The position numbers and the translations under genes were made by a program. Below the pieces are notes generated by a model. The model did not search any database. It worked only from the letters and a program-made list of their open reading frames with translations, and was not told the origin of the DNA. Source: Chelydra serpentina (lineage: Eukaryota > Chordata > Testudines > Chelydridae). From it: a DNA stretch of 64,000 nt. Of this stretch, positions 1-10,675 are shown piece by piece. The stretch is from contig JBAIAC010000026.1 of assembly GCA_037349315.1 (NCBI GenBank), positions 868,001 to 932,000 of the forward strand, read 5' to 3'. Position 1 is the first letter of the stretch, and the number at the start of each line of letters is the position of its first letter.

Positions 1-1015
1 TAGCTCCCACTGAAGACTGGAAATTGTGAGTGCCCTGCAGACGTGCAGTGGGACATGTGCTCCTAAATCCCTTAGACTCTTTAGAAAACCCCACCCACGA
101 TATAGACACAAATAAGCAGTTGCTTATCCTCCAGTTCCACCATGGCTGGCCACTTCCATTTCCTCTATAATAGGTGAAAGGGGGAGGGGAGATTAAAGCC
201 AGCTCATGCCTCAGGGGCCCAGGTGAACAGGAGTGTCTGGCCTGGACTACACTTAAAACTTAGGTTAATGCAGCTACAGGGCCAACGGGTGTGAAAAACC
301 CACACCCCTGAGCCCTGGAGCTCTGTCGTCCTAACACCCCGTGTAGACACAGCTGGGTTGATGGGCGAATGCTTCCGTCACCCTAGCAGCCGTTGCTTGG
401 GGAGGTGGTCTTCCTGCAGCAATGGCAAGAACCCTTCCACCACTGTAGTGAGTGAGTACACTGTAGGGTTACAGTGGCATAGCAACGGTGCCATAGCTGT
501 GCTGCTGTAGTGTAGTTATGGCTGGAGTCAGTCTGGCTTGAAGCCTGGATACGACACACTTTCACAACGAGTGCAGTATCAGCAGATTTCACCCTTCTAC
601 CTCTTCGCTCTTTTATATGCATAGGCAACAATTTATTTCTTAGCATCCTGGATCCATTTGATTTCCAGCCGTCTATACAGAAGAGGCAGCTCCCAATCCT
701 TTGCTCCAGGAGTCCTTGACACAACTATAGACACAATGAATCAAGAGCGAGCCCAGCAGCCCACGGAACACCACAAAACTCCCTCCTTCATCAAAACTCT
801 TCTGTCTCACAGACAGCAGCCCCCTCCCCAAGCCAAAGCAAACAGAGAGGCCTTGCCACACTCTCTGAAACGCAGCAGACCTGGGCTACCTAGGACCACG
901 GTGGGGAGCTGGGACACTGGAAGGGGAGGGCTCTGTGTCGCTACAGAGAATTCTTTCCCAGCTGTCTGGCTGGTGAGTCTTGCCCACATGCTCAGGGTCT
1001 AACTGATCACCATAT
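1..1015. other. Upstream intergenic DNA
   Basis: Apart from the degraded element at 239-524 I see no gene or recognisable repeat. Short open frames here have no protein-like features. Confidence 0.5.
239..524. mobile_element. Degraded element with TACACT-type inverted ends
   Basis: The left end GGCCTGGACTACACT and right end AGTGTAGTTATGGCT are imperfect inverted repeats. The interior has the alternating 'gtgtagac' and 'gcagctac' motifs seen in similar elements at 14934 and 18943. Superfamily is not certain. Confidence 0.4.
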
Positions 1016-1111
1016 TTGGGGTCAGGAAGGAATTTTCCCCTGGGTCAGATTGGCGGAGACACTGGGGGAGGGGATTGCCCTCCTCTTCAGCATGGGACAT
1101 GGGTCACTTGT
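1016..1111 (+). mobile_element. CR1-type LINE 3'-region fragment
   Basis: GGGGTCAGGAAGGAATTTTC followed by a CAGATTGGC block and CATGGGACATGGGTCACTTG resembles the untranslated 3' region of a CR1-like LINE subfamily, as I recall it from turtles. A pentamer run (TGTAT) of about five units follows at 1113-1135. Only a short remnant remains. Confidence 0.4.
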
Positions 1112-2107
1112 GCTGCATTGTATTGTATTGTATTGTTAAGTGAGTTGGGTTAAATGTCTTAATAACTGTTGTGACTTCCACCCCTCATTTAAGAGAGCTG
1201 TTGGAGACTGCTCCACCTAGGACAAAGGTGGAATTCAAGCCCACCAGTAATTTGGACCACACAGGGCACCATAGTCAGGGAGGGGCGCTGTCTAAGTGCC
1301 GCAAGCTGATGGCCCTTGTCTGACAGAGAATGAGTGTGGGCAAGCCCGGGACCTGATTTGTCATCAGGTTAGTACCATGAGATCCACCACCCAGATCTCT
1401 GATGCTTGAGCTCATGGAATAACTTTTAGCAGTAGTAGGTTGTCACCCTCTGTGTGGACTAGCACTAGAGGGGGATGGGGCACACATTTTGCCAGTGGTT
1501 TTCACAGGTGTTTTCTGACAGCAGAGAAAGGATGAGACTCAGGAATCCTGGGTTCTATTCCAGGTTCTGATGGGACTGTAGGCTAGCAGTTACAGACCCT
1601 TCTGCCCCTATCCCCCAGAAGCTTGACCGATTTTGTCCCTGACTTCTCCAACCTGTCCTTGGCCCAGTCATCTCCCCCCACCCCGTACCTCCACAGAGCT
1701 CTTTGTCCCAGTCTCCCCACTCACCCCGAGACTCTTGTCCCAGTATCCCTACTCGCCATTCCCACTCCAGTCAGAGTGCCTCTTTTTTCTCCTCCACATG
1801 GCCTTGGCACCAGCACGGGGCGAGGGGGAGTGTGAGCACAGAAGAGACAGTGTCAGCTCTCAGTTCCTGTGCCCAACACCGGGGAGAAGCAATTGCAGGA
1901 AAAGTCCTGCTCAGCCCCTGCATCCCAGGGCTGGAGCATGCTCAGAGCAGATGGAATCTTCAGAGAATTTAGGTGTCAAACTCTGACAAGTCTCTACAGA
2001 GCATGTGCAAAGTGAGGTTTTCAGAGGCTCATAACTTGGCCAAATTTCATTGAATGTCCTCTTGTTCTTGTGTTATGAGACACTGGCACAAAGTGCTGTG
2101 GCCTTGT
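1112..2107. other. Intergenic DNA without clear features
   Basis: A possible MIR-like scrap (ggaatcctgggttctattc, about 1539-1560) is too short to call. The open frames at 1623-1986 are C-rich chance frames. No gene is visible. Confidence 0.4.
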
Positions 2108-2409
2108 CAGGGCCAGCTCCAGGCACCAGCCGACCAAGCACGTGCCTGGGGCGGCACCTTCTAAGGGACGGCCAATCTTGGGGCGGCGGGGCGGCACGCG
2201 GGGTTTGTTTTTTTGTTTTTGTTTCGGCGGGACGGCGCTCGGCGGGAGCTGTTTTTGTTTCGGCGGGGCGGCGCTAGGAAGGGTTTTTTGTTTTGTTTTG
2301 GAGGGGCAGCGCTCATTTTTGTGTGTTTGTTTGTTTTTGCTTGGAGGCGGCGCTTGTTTTTTGTGTGTTTTTTTTGCTTGGGGCGGCAAAAAAGTTAGAG
2401 CCGGCCCTG
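2108..2409. mobile_element. Non-autonomous hAT-like element, GC/T-rich interior
   Basis: Terminal inverted repeats are CAGGGCCAGCTCCAGG and ...AGAGCCGGCCCTG. Flanking 8-mers GGCCTTGT (2100-2107) and GGCCTAGT (2410-2417) match at 7 of 8, as expected for a hAT target duplication. The interior repeats 'cggcggggcggcgct' alternating with runs of T, four to five irregular units. The same terminus recurs inverted at 29058. Confidence 0.75.
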
Positions 2410-2730
2410 GGCCTAGTACTTGATCATCTCATTTGGTTTCCCCAGAGATGGTTGGTTGAGAAACTAGGGAGGTGTTACCTAATCAGATGGGGAAGCTGGG
2501 TGAGGTAAGGAACAAACAGGCCCATCAGCTGATTAGCTTGAAAAGAGGCAGGAAGGAAGTGTCAGAGGGGAGGGGGAAGAGGACATGGCAAGGCAGGGCT
2601 AGGCTAGACTAGCTGTGCTCAGACAGAAGGAGATCCCAAGGAAGGGAGATTTCCTCTCAGGGCTTTGATGAACAGGGACTGAAGACAATAAAAAGGATCA
2701 CTTGACTATTACCTGTTCTATTCATTCCCT

Positions 2731-2822
2731 CTGGGGCACCTGGCATTGGCCACTGTTGGAAGACAGGATATTGGGCTAGATGGACCTTTGGTCTGACCCA
2801 GGATGGCCGTTCTTATGTTCTA
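2731..2822 (+). mobile_element. CR1 LINE 3' end, subfamily B
   Basis: Carries the block GGGCTAGATGGACCTTTGG then CTGACCCAGGATGGCCG and TTCTTATGTTC. The same 3' end, reverse-complemented, begins the elements at 7307 and 25774. Upstream DNA (2410-2730) is unassigned. Confidence 0.75.
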
Positions 2823-3860
2823 AATAGGGTCATAGATAGTAGAATTGTTGTGTTACATGGTGCAGGTGTTGGTGGAGGGGACATGACTAAATTCTGTGGA
2901 GTGGACACTAAAAGAAGAGAGTCTGAGCAGTTTCTGTCAACCACTTCTCCTTAATCTGCTAATTTACTGACACATTCAAAGAAATCTAAGCGAATAGTGC
3001 GATGTATTTTACTTGGTAGAAATTACACTAGTTAGACCATGTTGGATGATGATCTTCCAGGTGGTTTGTTACTCTGTTTTCAATTGTCATCTCAACCAAT
3101 TTGCAGGTTGTAGATGGAAGGTCTTACTAATTTATAATTCCCCAGATCATATTTTAAAACATAGGGACACTTGCTACCCTCCAGTCCTCTGGAATGGTGG
3201 CTCTTTATAATCAATATTTTTGATAAAAGCTCAGCTACTTCATTGTTGAGCTCCTTCACAGCTCTTGGCTTGACCATCTGGGCCTGGCAACTTATTGGAA
3301 TTTAAATGATCAGTTTGCTCCAGCACCTCTTCTTCTGTCCCTGCAATCTTGGAGAGCGCATCACCTTGGTTGGCAGAAAAGAGCTGGTCTGGGGTGAAGA
3401 CTGATGTAAAAAAATGATGTAGCTTCTCAGAAGAAAGGGAAACACGTGACTTGGTAGCTCGTCACCCACCTAGATAGCTCCTCTGCCTCCCTCTCTTCTC
3501 ACCATCCATAGAACTCCCTTCTAGCTTTGTTCCACCTGTGATGAGTTTGGGCCCTTTGGGGTATTACCTGATGTGCTGAGATACCACTGAGTCTGCTTGT
3601 TATGCCAGCTTGGGCACCCTTTAACCTGTCTTGCTCAGCTAGGCTCACAAGCCTCTTCCAGCCAAGCACACAGGCAGGGCCACCCCCAGCTGCACAGAGA
3701 CAGAGATCCGCTCTGGAAAGATTCAGCCTTAGGGGCTCACCCCAACACTCTGGTGTCCACTCCCTTTAAGGGGTACAGACCCAAAGGTGTTATGAAATTT
3801 GCCCCCTAACCTCAATGGGGAGGGAGATATGCACAACTTCTCCCCTCCCCAGTTAGAAAT
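2823..3860. other. Intergenic DNA, nothing recognised
   Basis: No exon, RNA gene or clear repeat seen. AT-rich in the first half, with a plain mixed composition later. Confidence 0.4.
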
Positions 3861-4725
3861 TGCATAAACTGGGCTTCATTATAAACAAGAAATAAGTGTA
3901 TTAACTACAACAGGTGAATTTTAAGTGAATATCAGAGATAACAGACAGAACAAAGCAGATTACTGAGCAAATAAAACAAAGTACGCAAGCTAAGCTCAAT
4001 ATACTTAAGAAACAGGTGACAAGATGTAATTTCTTACTCTAGATGTTATTTTAGGCAGCTTGCAAAGTTTCTGTGGTTCAGAGTTCCAGTTCCATTTCTT
4101 TTCAGACTGGACCTCTGTCTCAGTCTGGACTCCCCCCCGGCCTTCCCTTCAGGTGGCTTTAGCCGTCTTTCTTCTTGGGCAGACAGGCCTCTGGAGAGGA
4201 GGAGGAGACCCGTTTGCCTTCCTCCCCACCCTTAAATAGGATTTACATAAGGCGGGAATCCTTTGTTTCCCAAACTTGACTCCCCTGCCCTTACAGTGGA
4301 AAGTTACAAGAAGTCCCAAGTAATGTTTTAGTATCAGGTGACAAAACCACTTGACTCTGTAGGATCACAGCATCCATGAGTCAGTAACAGTATGGAGAAT
4401 CCGCAGGAAGGCCAAACTTTTCACAGTCCATTGTCCTCACTGATGGGCCATCTGCTCTGTCTGGCTTTTCCATTGTGGTACCTGAAGTGTTAGAAGTGGG
4501 CGTCACTCAAAGTAGCATAGTTGAAATACAGATACATAGTCAATATTCTTAACTTCAGATACAGAAATGATACAGGCATACAAATTGGATAATCACTTTC
4601 GGTAAATCATAACCTTTCTAATGATACCTTACAAGACCCATCTTGCATAAAGTACATCTCAGTTATACCATATTGATATCATAAGCATATTTCATAAAGA
4701 ATATGGAGTGAAATATCACTCCACC
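3861..4725. mobile_element. Candidate long dispersed repeat, unclassified
   Basis: A long A/T-rich tract with short words (gataacagacagaacaaag, agatacagaaatgatac, gatatcataagcatatttc) that I recognise as recurring in turtle genomes, possibly LTR-retroelement derived. No coding remnant, primer site or LTR borders can be shown here, so family and ends are uncertain. Confidence 0.3.
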
Positions 4726-5110
4726 CCCTCCACTCAACTAAATGTGCTCTTGCTAAGATCTCCCTTCTCCTAGCCACGTCCAACGGCCTCTCTTTTTGTC
4801 TCATCCTCCTTGCCTCCCCACTGTCTTGCTGCCCTGTGTACAATCCCATCTAAAACCCTAGCTATGTCCTTGGGCAGCCAGCGCCTCCCATCACTTGCAC
4901 CACCATGGCAACGCTTCTATTTGCAGTGCACTCGCTTGATCAATGCTAGCACGCGTACATCTACGCAAGCTGGAAATGACGCCCCAAGCCGCAGTGTAGA
5001 TGCGTGCTGAGGTCACCTCCTGGATGGCTCACCAGCTGCTCAGTCTCAGCACACTGTAAGCTAAGCTCCCTTTCCTGCCAAGGCTATTTCTCCCCTTTCC
5101 CTCCTGCCCA
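4726..5110. other. Possible LINE L2 scrap and TACACT-type scrap
   Basis: 4780-4860 has the CT-rich wording typical of decayed L2 3' regions. 4940-5010 holds a small inverted pair (acatctacgc / gtgtagatgcg). Neither is certain. Confidence 0.25.
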
Positions 5111-5660
5111 GGGGTGGCAGGTTTGTTGACATTTTGGTGGTGCCCAGAACCTGCCCCTGCCCAAACTCCGCCCCCCACCTGCCCAAGGCTCTGGGAGGGA
5201 GTTTGGGTGGGGGAGGGGGTGCAGGAGTGGGGCTGGGTTTGGGCTGTGGCTGGGGATGAGGGGTTCATGATCCAGGAGGAGGCTCAGGGCTGAGGCAGAG
5301 AGTTCGGGTGTGGGGGGGTGAGGGCTCTGTCTGGGGCTGGGATGAGGAGTTTCGGGTGTTGGAGAGGCTCAGGGCTGGAGCAGAGGGTTAGGATGCAGAG
5401 GGATGAGGGTTCTGGCTGGGACTGGGGATGAGGGGATTGAGGTGTGGGAGGGGGCTCAGGGCTGGGGCATAGAGTAAGGTAGGGTGCGGGAGGATGAGGG
5501 TTCTGTCTGGGGCTGGGGGGTTTGGGGTGTGGGGTGGTGTGGGCTTTGGCTGGGAGTGTGGGCTCTGGGGTGCGGCAGGGCTGGGGATGAGGAGTTTGGG
5601 GTGCAGACAGGCTGCCCTGGGACTGGGGCCAGGGAGGAGGACTCCCCCCAGCCCTTTCCC
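5111..5660. repeat. Degenerate G-rich minisatellite
   Basis: Repeated phrases 'ggggctggggatgagg', 'gggttctgtctggggctgg' and 'gaggctcagggctg' return every 55 to 75 bases. The unit is variable and strongly G/T-rich on the + strand. It abuts the CR1 element at 5688, so the proline/serine-rich and glycine-rich open frames here are not real genes. Confidence 0.75.
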
Positions 5661-5687
5661 CCCTCTCTCTTCCTCCTCCCTGGCCCA

Positions 5688-7110
5688 TGTGATTGCAGAG
5701 CCATTGGCCATTATCTTTGACAAATCATGGCAATCGGGGGAGGTCCCGGATGACTGGAAAAATGCTAATGTAGTGCCCATCTTTAAAAAAGGGAAGAAGG
5801 AAGATCCGGGGAACTACAGGCCAGTCAGTCTCACCTCAGTCCCTGGAAAAATCATGGAACAGGTCCTCAAGGAATCAATTCTGAAGCACTTAAAGGAGGG
5901 GAAAGTGATCAGGAACAGTCAGCATGGATTCACCAAGGGCAAGTCATGCCTGACTAACCTAATTGCCTTCTATGATGAGATAACTGGCTCTGTGGATGAG
6001 GAGAAAGCAGTGGATGTGCTATTTCTTGACTTTAGCAAAGCTTTTGATACAGTCTCCCACAGTATTCTTGCCAGCAAGTTAAAGAAGTATGGGCTGGATG
6101 AATGGACGGTAAGGTGGATAGAAAACTGGCTAGATGGTCGGGCTCAACGGATAGTGATCAATGGTTCCATGTCAAGTGGAGTGCCCCAAGGGTCGGTGCT
6201 GGGGCCGGTTTTGTTCAATATCTTCATCAACGATCTGGAGGATGGTGTGGACTGCACCCTCAGCAAGTTTGCAGATGACACTAAACTGGGAGGAGTGGTT
6301 GATATGCTGGAGGGTAGGGATAGGATAGAGAGGGACCTAGACAAATTAGAGGATTGGGCCAAAAGAAATCTGATGAGGTTCAACAAGGACAAGTGCAGAG
6401 TCCTGCACTTAGGATGGAAGAATCCCATTCACCGCTACAGACTAGGGACCGAATGGCTGGGCAGCAGTTCTGCAGAAAAGGACCTAGGGGTTACGGTGGA
6501 CAAAAAGCTGAATATGAGTCAACAGTGTGCCCTTGTTGCCAAGAAGGCTAATGCCATTTTGGGTTGTATAAGTAGGGGCATTTCCAGCAGATCGAGGGAC
6601 GTGATCGTTCTCCTCTATTCGGCACTGGTGAGGCCTCATTTGGAGTAGTGTGTCCAGTTTTGGGCCCCACACTACAAGGGGGCTGGAGCACATGACTTAT
6701 GAGGAGAGGCTGAGGGAACTGGGATTGTTTAGCCTGCAGAAGAGAAGAATGAGGGGGGATTTGATAGCTGCTTTCAACTACCTGAAAGGGGGTTCCAAAG
6801 AGGATGGATCTAGACTGTTCTCAGTGGTAGAAGATGACAGAACAAGTAGTAATGGTCTCAAGTTGCAGAGGGGGAGGTTTAGGTTGGATATTAGGAAAAA
6901 CTTTTTCACTAGCAGGGTGGTGAAGCACTGGAATGGGTTACCTAGGGAGGTGGTGGAATCTCCTTCCTTAGAGGTTTTTAAGGTCAGGCTTGACAAAGCC
7001 CTGGCTGGGATGATGTAGTTGGGGTTGGTCCTGCTTTGAGCAGGGGGTTGGACTAGATGACCTCCTGAGGTCCCTTCCAACCCTGAGATTCTATGATTCT
7101 GTGATTCTAT
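5688..7110 (+). mobile_element. CR1 LINE, 5'-truncated, reverse transcriptase mostly open
   Basis: One open frame covers the CR1 reverse transcriptase from [17 protein letters not shown] to LVRPHLE, stopping at TAG 6646-6648. It keeps [31 protein letters not shown] and the catalytic FADDTKL. A deletion of about 55-60 bases at about 6678 removes the segment that reads [13 protein letters not shown] in intact copies. The C-terminal part continues at 6690-7018 ([20 protein letters not shown]). The 3' end carries CTGCTTTGAGCAGGGGGTTGG, CCTTCCAACCC and ATTCTATGATTCT repeats. The first residues of the longer frame starting at 5494 are minisatellite, not LINE. Non-functional copy. Confidence 0.92.
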
Positions 7111-7498
7111 GCAGTACCAGCAACATGCAGGAAGGCGGTTCCTAGAGTGTCTCTTGTGGAAACGCTAGCACTAACATCACGTAACAAGGAGGGGCAGTAT
7201 GGAGGCAGGCGTAAGTATGTACACAGCATGTACCCATGCCCAGTGTGACATTTTGGACACTCTCTGCAAGTTGAGGTACATCTGTTAGCAATACACAGAA
7301 GAATATAAACATAAGAACATAAGAACGGCCATACTGGGTCAGACCAAAGGTCCATCTAGCCCAGTATCATGTATTCTGACAGTGGCTGATGCCAGGTGCC
7401 CCAGAGGGAATGAACAAAACAGAGCACTTTATTGAGTGATCCAACCTGTGTCATCCAGCCCCAGGTTCTAGCAGTCACAAGTTTAGGAACACCTAGAG

Positions 7499-7769
7499 CA
7501 GCAGTGTCCAATAGAAATGTGATGCTAGCCACAGTGCTAGTCACACTTGTGGTTTTGAATTTTTCTTATTAGCCACATTATAAAAAAGCCACATGCATTA
7601 GCCATAGGGTGACCAGATGTCCTGATTTTATAGGGACAGTCCCGATTTTGGGGGCTTTTTCTTATATAGGCGCCTATTACCCACACCCCTGTCCCGATTT
7701 TTCACACTTGCTATCTGGTCACCCTAATTAGCCACATGTGGCTAGTAGCGAACGTATTGGACACCGCTG
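7499..7769. mobile_element. Non-autonomous hAT-like element inserted in CR1
   Basis: Inverted ends CAGCAGTGTCCAATAG and ...TATTGGACACCGCTG. It is flanked by a perfect 8-bp duplication ACCTAGAG (7491-7498 and 7770-7777). The interior includes GCCACATGTGGCTAG. It contains the smaller element at 7605-7726; without it the element is about 141 bp. Confidence 0.9.
7605..7726. mobile_element. 122-bp hAT-like MITE (TAGGGTGACC ends)
   Basis: Inverted ends TAGGGTGACCAGATGT and ...TATCTGGTCACCCTA. Perfect 8-bp duplication ATTAGCCA at 7597-7604 and 7727-7734. The interior has ATTTTATAGGGACAG and a CCC-rich centre. It is nested inside the hAT at 7499-7769. A second copy lies at 13272. Confidence 0.95.
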
Positions 7770-8790
7770 ACCTAGAGCATGGGGTTGTGTCCCTGACCAT
7801 CTCAGCTACTAGCTATTGATGGCTCTATCCTCCGTGAATTTAGCTAATCCTTTTTGAAGCTAGTTACACTTTTAGCATTTACAACATCCCCTGGCAACGA
7901 GTTCCACAGCCTGACTGTGTGATGTGGGAAGAAGTTCTTCCTTATGTTTGTTCTAAACCTGCTGCCTGTTAATTTCATTGGGTGACCCCTAGTTCGTGTG
8001 TGACATGAAGGGGTAAATAACACTTTCTTATTCACTTTCTCCTCCCCATTCATGATTTTATAGACCTCTAGCATATCCCCCTTCAGTCGTCTCTTTTCCA
8101 ATCTGAACAGTCCCAGTCTTTTTAATCTCTTCTCATATGGAAGCTGTTCCATACCCCTCATCATTTTTGTTGCCCTTCTCTATACTTTTTCCCAATATAT
8201 CTTTTTTGAGACAGGATGACCAGAACTGCACGCAGTATTCAAGGTGTGGGCATACCAGGGATTTATATAGCGATGTGATATTTTCTGTCTAATGGTTCCT
8301 AACAGTCTGTTAGCTTTTTTGACTGACGCTGTACTTTAAGCAGATGTTTTCAGAGAATTATACATGATGACTCCAAGATCTCTTTCTTGAGTGGTAACAG
8401 TTAATTTAGACCCCATCATTTTGTATGAACAGTTGAGATAATGTTTTCCAATGTGCATTACTTTGCATTTATCAATACTGAATTTCATCTGCTATTTTGT
8501 TGCTCAGTTGCCAACTTTTGTGAGACCTCTTTGTAACTGCACTGTTGGGTTGTTGTTGTTGGCTTTTTTTGGGTGCCAGCTCACCTTTTTGCAGATCATT
8601 TATGAATATGTTAAACATCATTGGTCCCAATACTGATCCCTGGGGGACCCCGCTATTTACCTTTCTCCCTTGTGAAAACTGACCATTTATTCCTACCATT
8701 TGTTTCCAATCTTTTAACCATGAGAGGACTTCCCCTCTTATCCCATGATGGCTTACTTTGCTTAGAAGCCTTTGGTGGAGGACAAGCACA

Positions 8791-10164
8791 TGAGGAACTA
8801 GCCATAGCCCCCATCCCCCTCTCTTCCCCATAACCTTCCTACCTAACCATTCCTTTCCTCATCTTTTCCCCATTCCATTCCTCTGGTCTCCTCCCATGCT
8901 GTCCCATAGGCCAGGGTCTGTCCCCCTCTCCCTGTTCACTGAACAGACAGTGTTTCCTTATTCTGCACATGCTAATTTTTCAGTGAAAGGTACTTCAGTC
9001 GCAAAGATATTTATCAGCACAGTAAAGTAACAAATAGGAAATCTGTATCACACAGAGTTTCACGTTCTTCTCTTTGGGGGAAATCACAACCCCACCTCAC
9101 CCGTGTCCCAGTATCCTCTTCCCTCTTTTGGTGTGCCTTTGTGCTCCACACCCTTCCTCGCACCATTAGCATCTGTTATCCACGCTATGGCTCTTCGCGG
9201 CTTGTCCTCACCACGCTACGTATTATCTCTCATACACTACGGGAACGATGACTCCTGCCTCTGACCGGCTCATGATACCAGCCTTCATTGTCCACTTGTT
9301 ACATTTTCCAATAAGCACCCTGGTGCTGTTTCCCATGCTGCCCCTTAGGCGTGGGAGGTGCTCTCTGCAACCATCTGCAAAGCTCCCTCACTGTGCTCCT
9401 TCAAATCCCTCCTCGGCTGGGATGCTGCTCACAAAAAGCTTGACAAGGGTGAGGCAGCTGGTGTGCGGGCTGTGTTTGCTTGTACAGCGCCTAGCACAAG
9501 AGGGTCAGGCAATTGGCCCAGCTCTTTGTGTCAGGCCTCGTGCAGGACCCAAAGGAGGCGAAGGGGGTTCTACACTATCGTTGCTTTCCCTGATACCCCA
9601 GGCCAAGCTTGCCAAGGTCCAGTTCAGCTACCATCATAAGCAGCCTCAGGGCTGCTCGAATTGATGGCTGTCTGCAACAGCCCCCATTATGGAAGCTGGG
9701 GATTGTCTGAGTGCAACCTGGTCTGGCCATGCTTCATCCCCCAAACACCCCCTGTGCTGGGGTCCCCTGAGCATCCCCAGCCGGTTTCGCAGGCCAGGGT
9801 TCATGCTGCTTTGAGCCCCCAAAGCAGTAGAAAGGGGCCAAGGAGCCGGCCCGTTGTATTCTCAGCCCAGCTGTAGCTAACCTGCACTTTGTGGAGAGCC
9901 GTGGGTACCTTGCCAGTGTGGTTCCCCGGAAGGTGACATGCACAGTTATAAACCTAGCAGCTTTTTGTGGATTGTATAGTGAATAGGGCTAATTATTAAC
10001 TATAATGGGTAATGATTATTACTAATAACAGTCACCTGCTCCCTTTCTAGGTATCCAAAACCTCCGCAAAGTGGCTTCACACCCTCCTCTGGGTGTCCAA
10101 ACCGCCTCCAGGTGGCTCTTCTATCCCCTGGGGGTGGGGTGGGGCATCTTGTCTGTAACCCAGG
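8791..10164. other. Intergenic DNA with a possible L2/L3 LINE relic
   Basis: 9280-9515 contains TTGTACAGCGCCTAGCACAA (9480-9499), a phrase common in ancient LINE 3' ends, preceded by a CT-rich stretch. A short AT-rich ATAAT/ATTATT tract lies at 9990-10030. No exon of a neighbouring gene was recognised. Confidence 0.4.
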
Positions 10165-10320
10165 CCGAGGGAGGCAGTGTGTGTCTCGGGACTAGAGCGC
10201 TGGACTGGCAGGCAGAAGAGCTGGGCTCTGTGCCCCATTCCCTGCCGGGTGACCAAGGGCAAGCCCCAGTCCCCACTCTGTGCCTCAGTTTCCCCTCTGC
10301 CGCTCCTGCCCACCTGTCGC
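10165..10320 (+). mobile_element. MIR-like SINE relic just upstream of the FA2H promoter
   Basis: The order of blocks matches the ancient MIR SINE: a tRNA-like head around ctagagcgctggactgg, a core, then GGTGACCAAGGGCAAG (10249-10264) and TGTGCCTCAGTTTCCCC (10279-10295). The last two blocks are the most diagnostic part of MIR. The element ends about 355 bases before the FA2H ATG. Confidence 0.75.
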
Positions 10321-10379
10321 TAGAGGGGGGCTGGGCGTTGTTAATAACCCTCAGCTGCACCCAGGACCTGAGCTGAGCC

Positions 10380-10675
10380 CAGCAGGGCCCCGGCGCCAGC
10401 CCTGCCCGGGGCGCTCGGGATTCCTCCCTCCCTCCGGCTGCCCCCGAGAGAGGCGGGTCTGGCTCAGGGCCACGCCCACACCTGGGCGCTCTCGCCCCGC
10501 CCACCGCCCCAGCCACCAATCAGAGCCACGCGCGCCTCGTGCATATGCATGAGCCGCGGCGCAGGGGCGTGGCGCCGCTCATGCCTATGCATGGCATGTA
10601 AAGCAGCAGGTGCCGGGCTGGCGGCTGAGTGCGCCCCGGGGAGCGGAGCGGAGCTCGTGCGTCCTGCGCCCCGCC
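10380..10675 (+). promoter_or_regulatory. FA2H: FA2H core promoter, CpG-rich, with NF-Y and Sp1/KLF-type sites
   Basis: GC- and CpG-rich DNA directly upstream of the FA2H start codon. Visible sites are GCCCCGCCC (10494-10502, Sp1-like), CCAATCAG (10516-10523, NF-Y-like) and GGGGCGTGG (10564-10572, KLF/Sp1-like). There are two TATGCAT motifs, near 10544-10550 and 10586-10592. No good TATA box is seen; TGTAAA at 10597-10602 is only TATA-like. The transcription start is not determinable. Upstream ATGs at 10546, 10550 and 10591 would lie in the 5' leader if transcription starts upstream of them, and 10591 is out of frame with FA2H. An imperfect inverted repeat spans 10541-10592. Confidence 0.75.

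Larger units (their letters stand above)
7307..8790 (-). mobile_element. CR1 LINE fragment, subfamily B, with nested insertions
   Basis: On the - strand it reads [20 protein letters not shown] (near 8610-8670), then the C-terminal block [24 protein letters not shown] (7844-8164), then the 3' end with GACCTTTGGTCTGACC and TTCTTATGTTC at 7307-7370. It has frameshifts and a CAA-rich insertion near 8540-8560 where the catalytic FADD should be. It is interrupted at 7499-7769 by a hAT element that itself carries another. Confidence 0.88.

Noticed and set aside
5494..6648. Single 384-codon protein
   Set aside because: The first ~65 residues are translated minisatellite and the rest is LINE reverse transcriptase. 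The fusion is accidental.
1..10160. Exons of a neighbouring gene upstream of FA2H
   Set aside because: I looked for conserved peptides with splice borders in all frames and found none. The open frames are repeats or short chance frames.
10610..10675. Upstream in-frame extension of FA2H
   Set aside because: The frame is open but has no ATG before 10676, only GTG. The ATG at 10676 has the better context and matches the family N-terminus.
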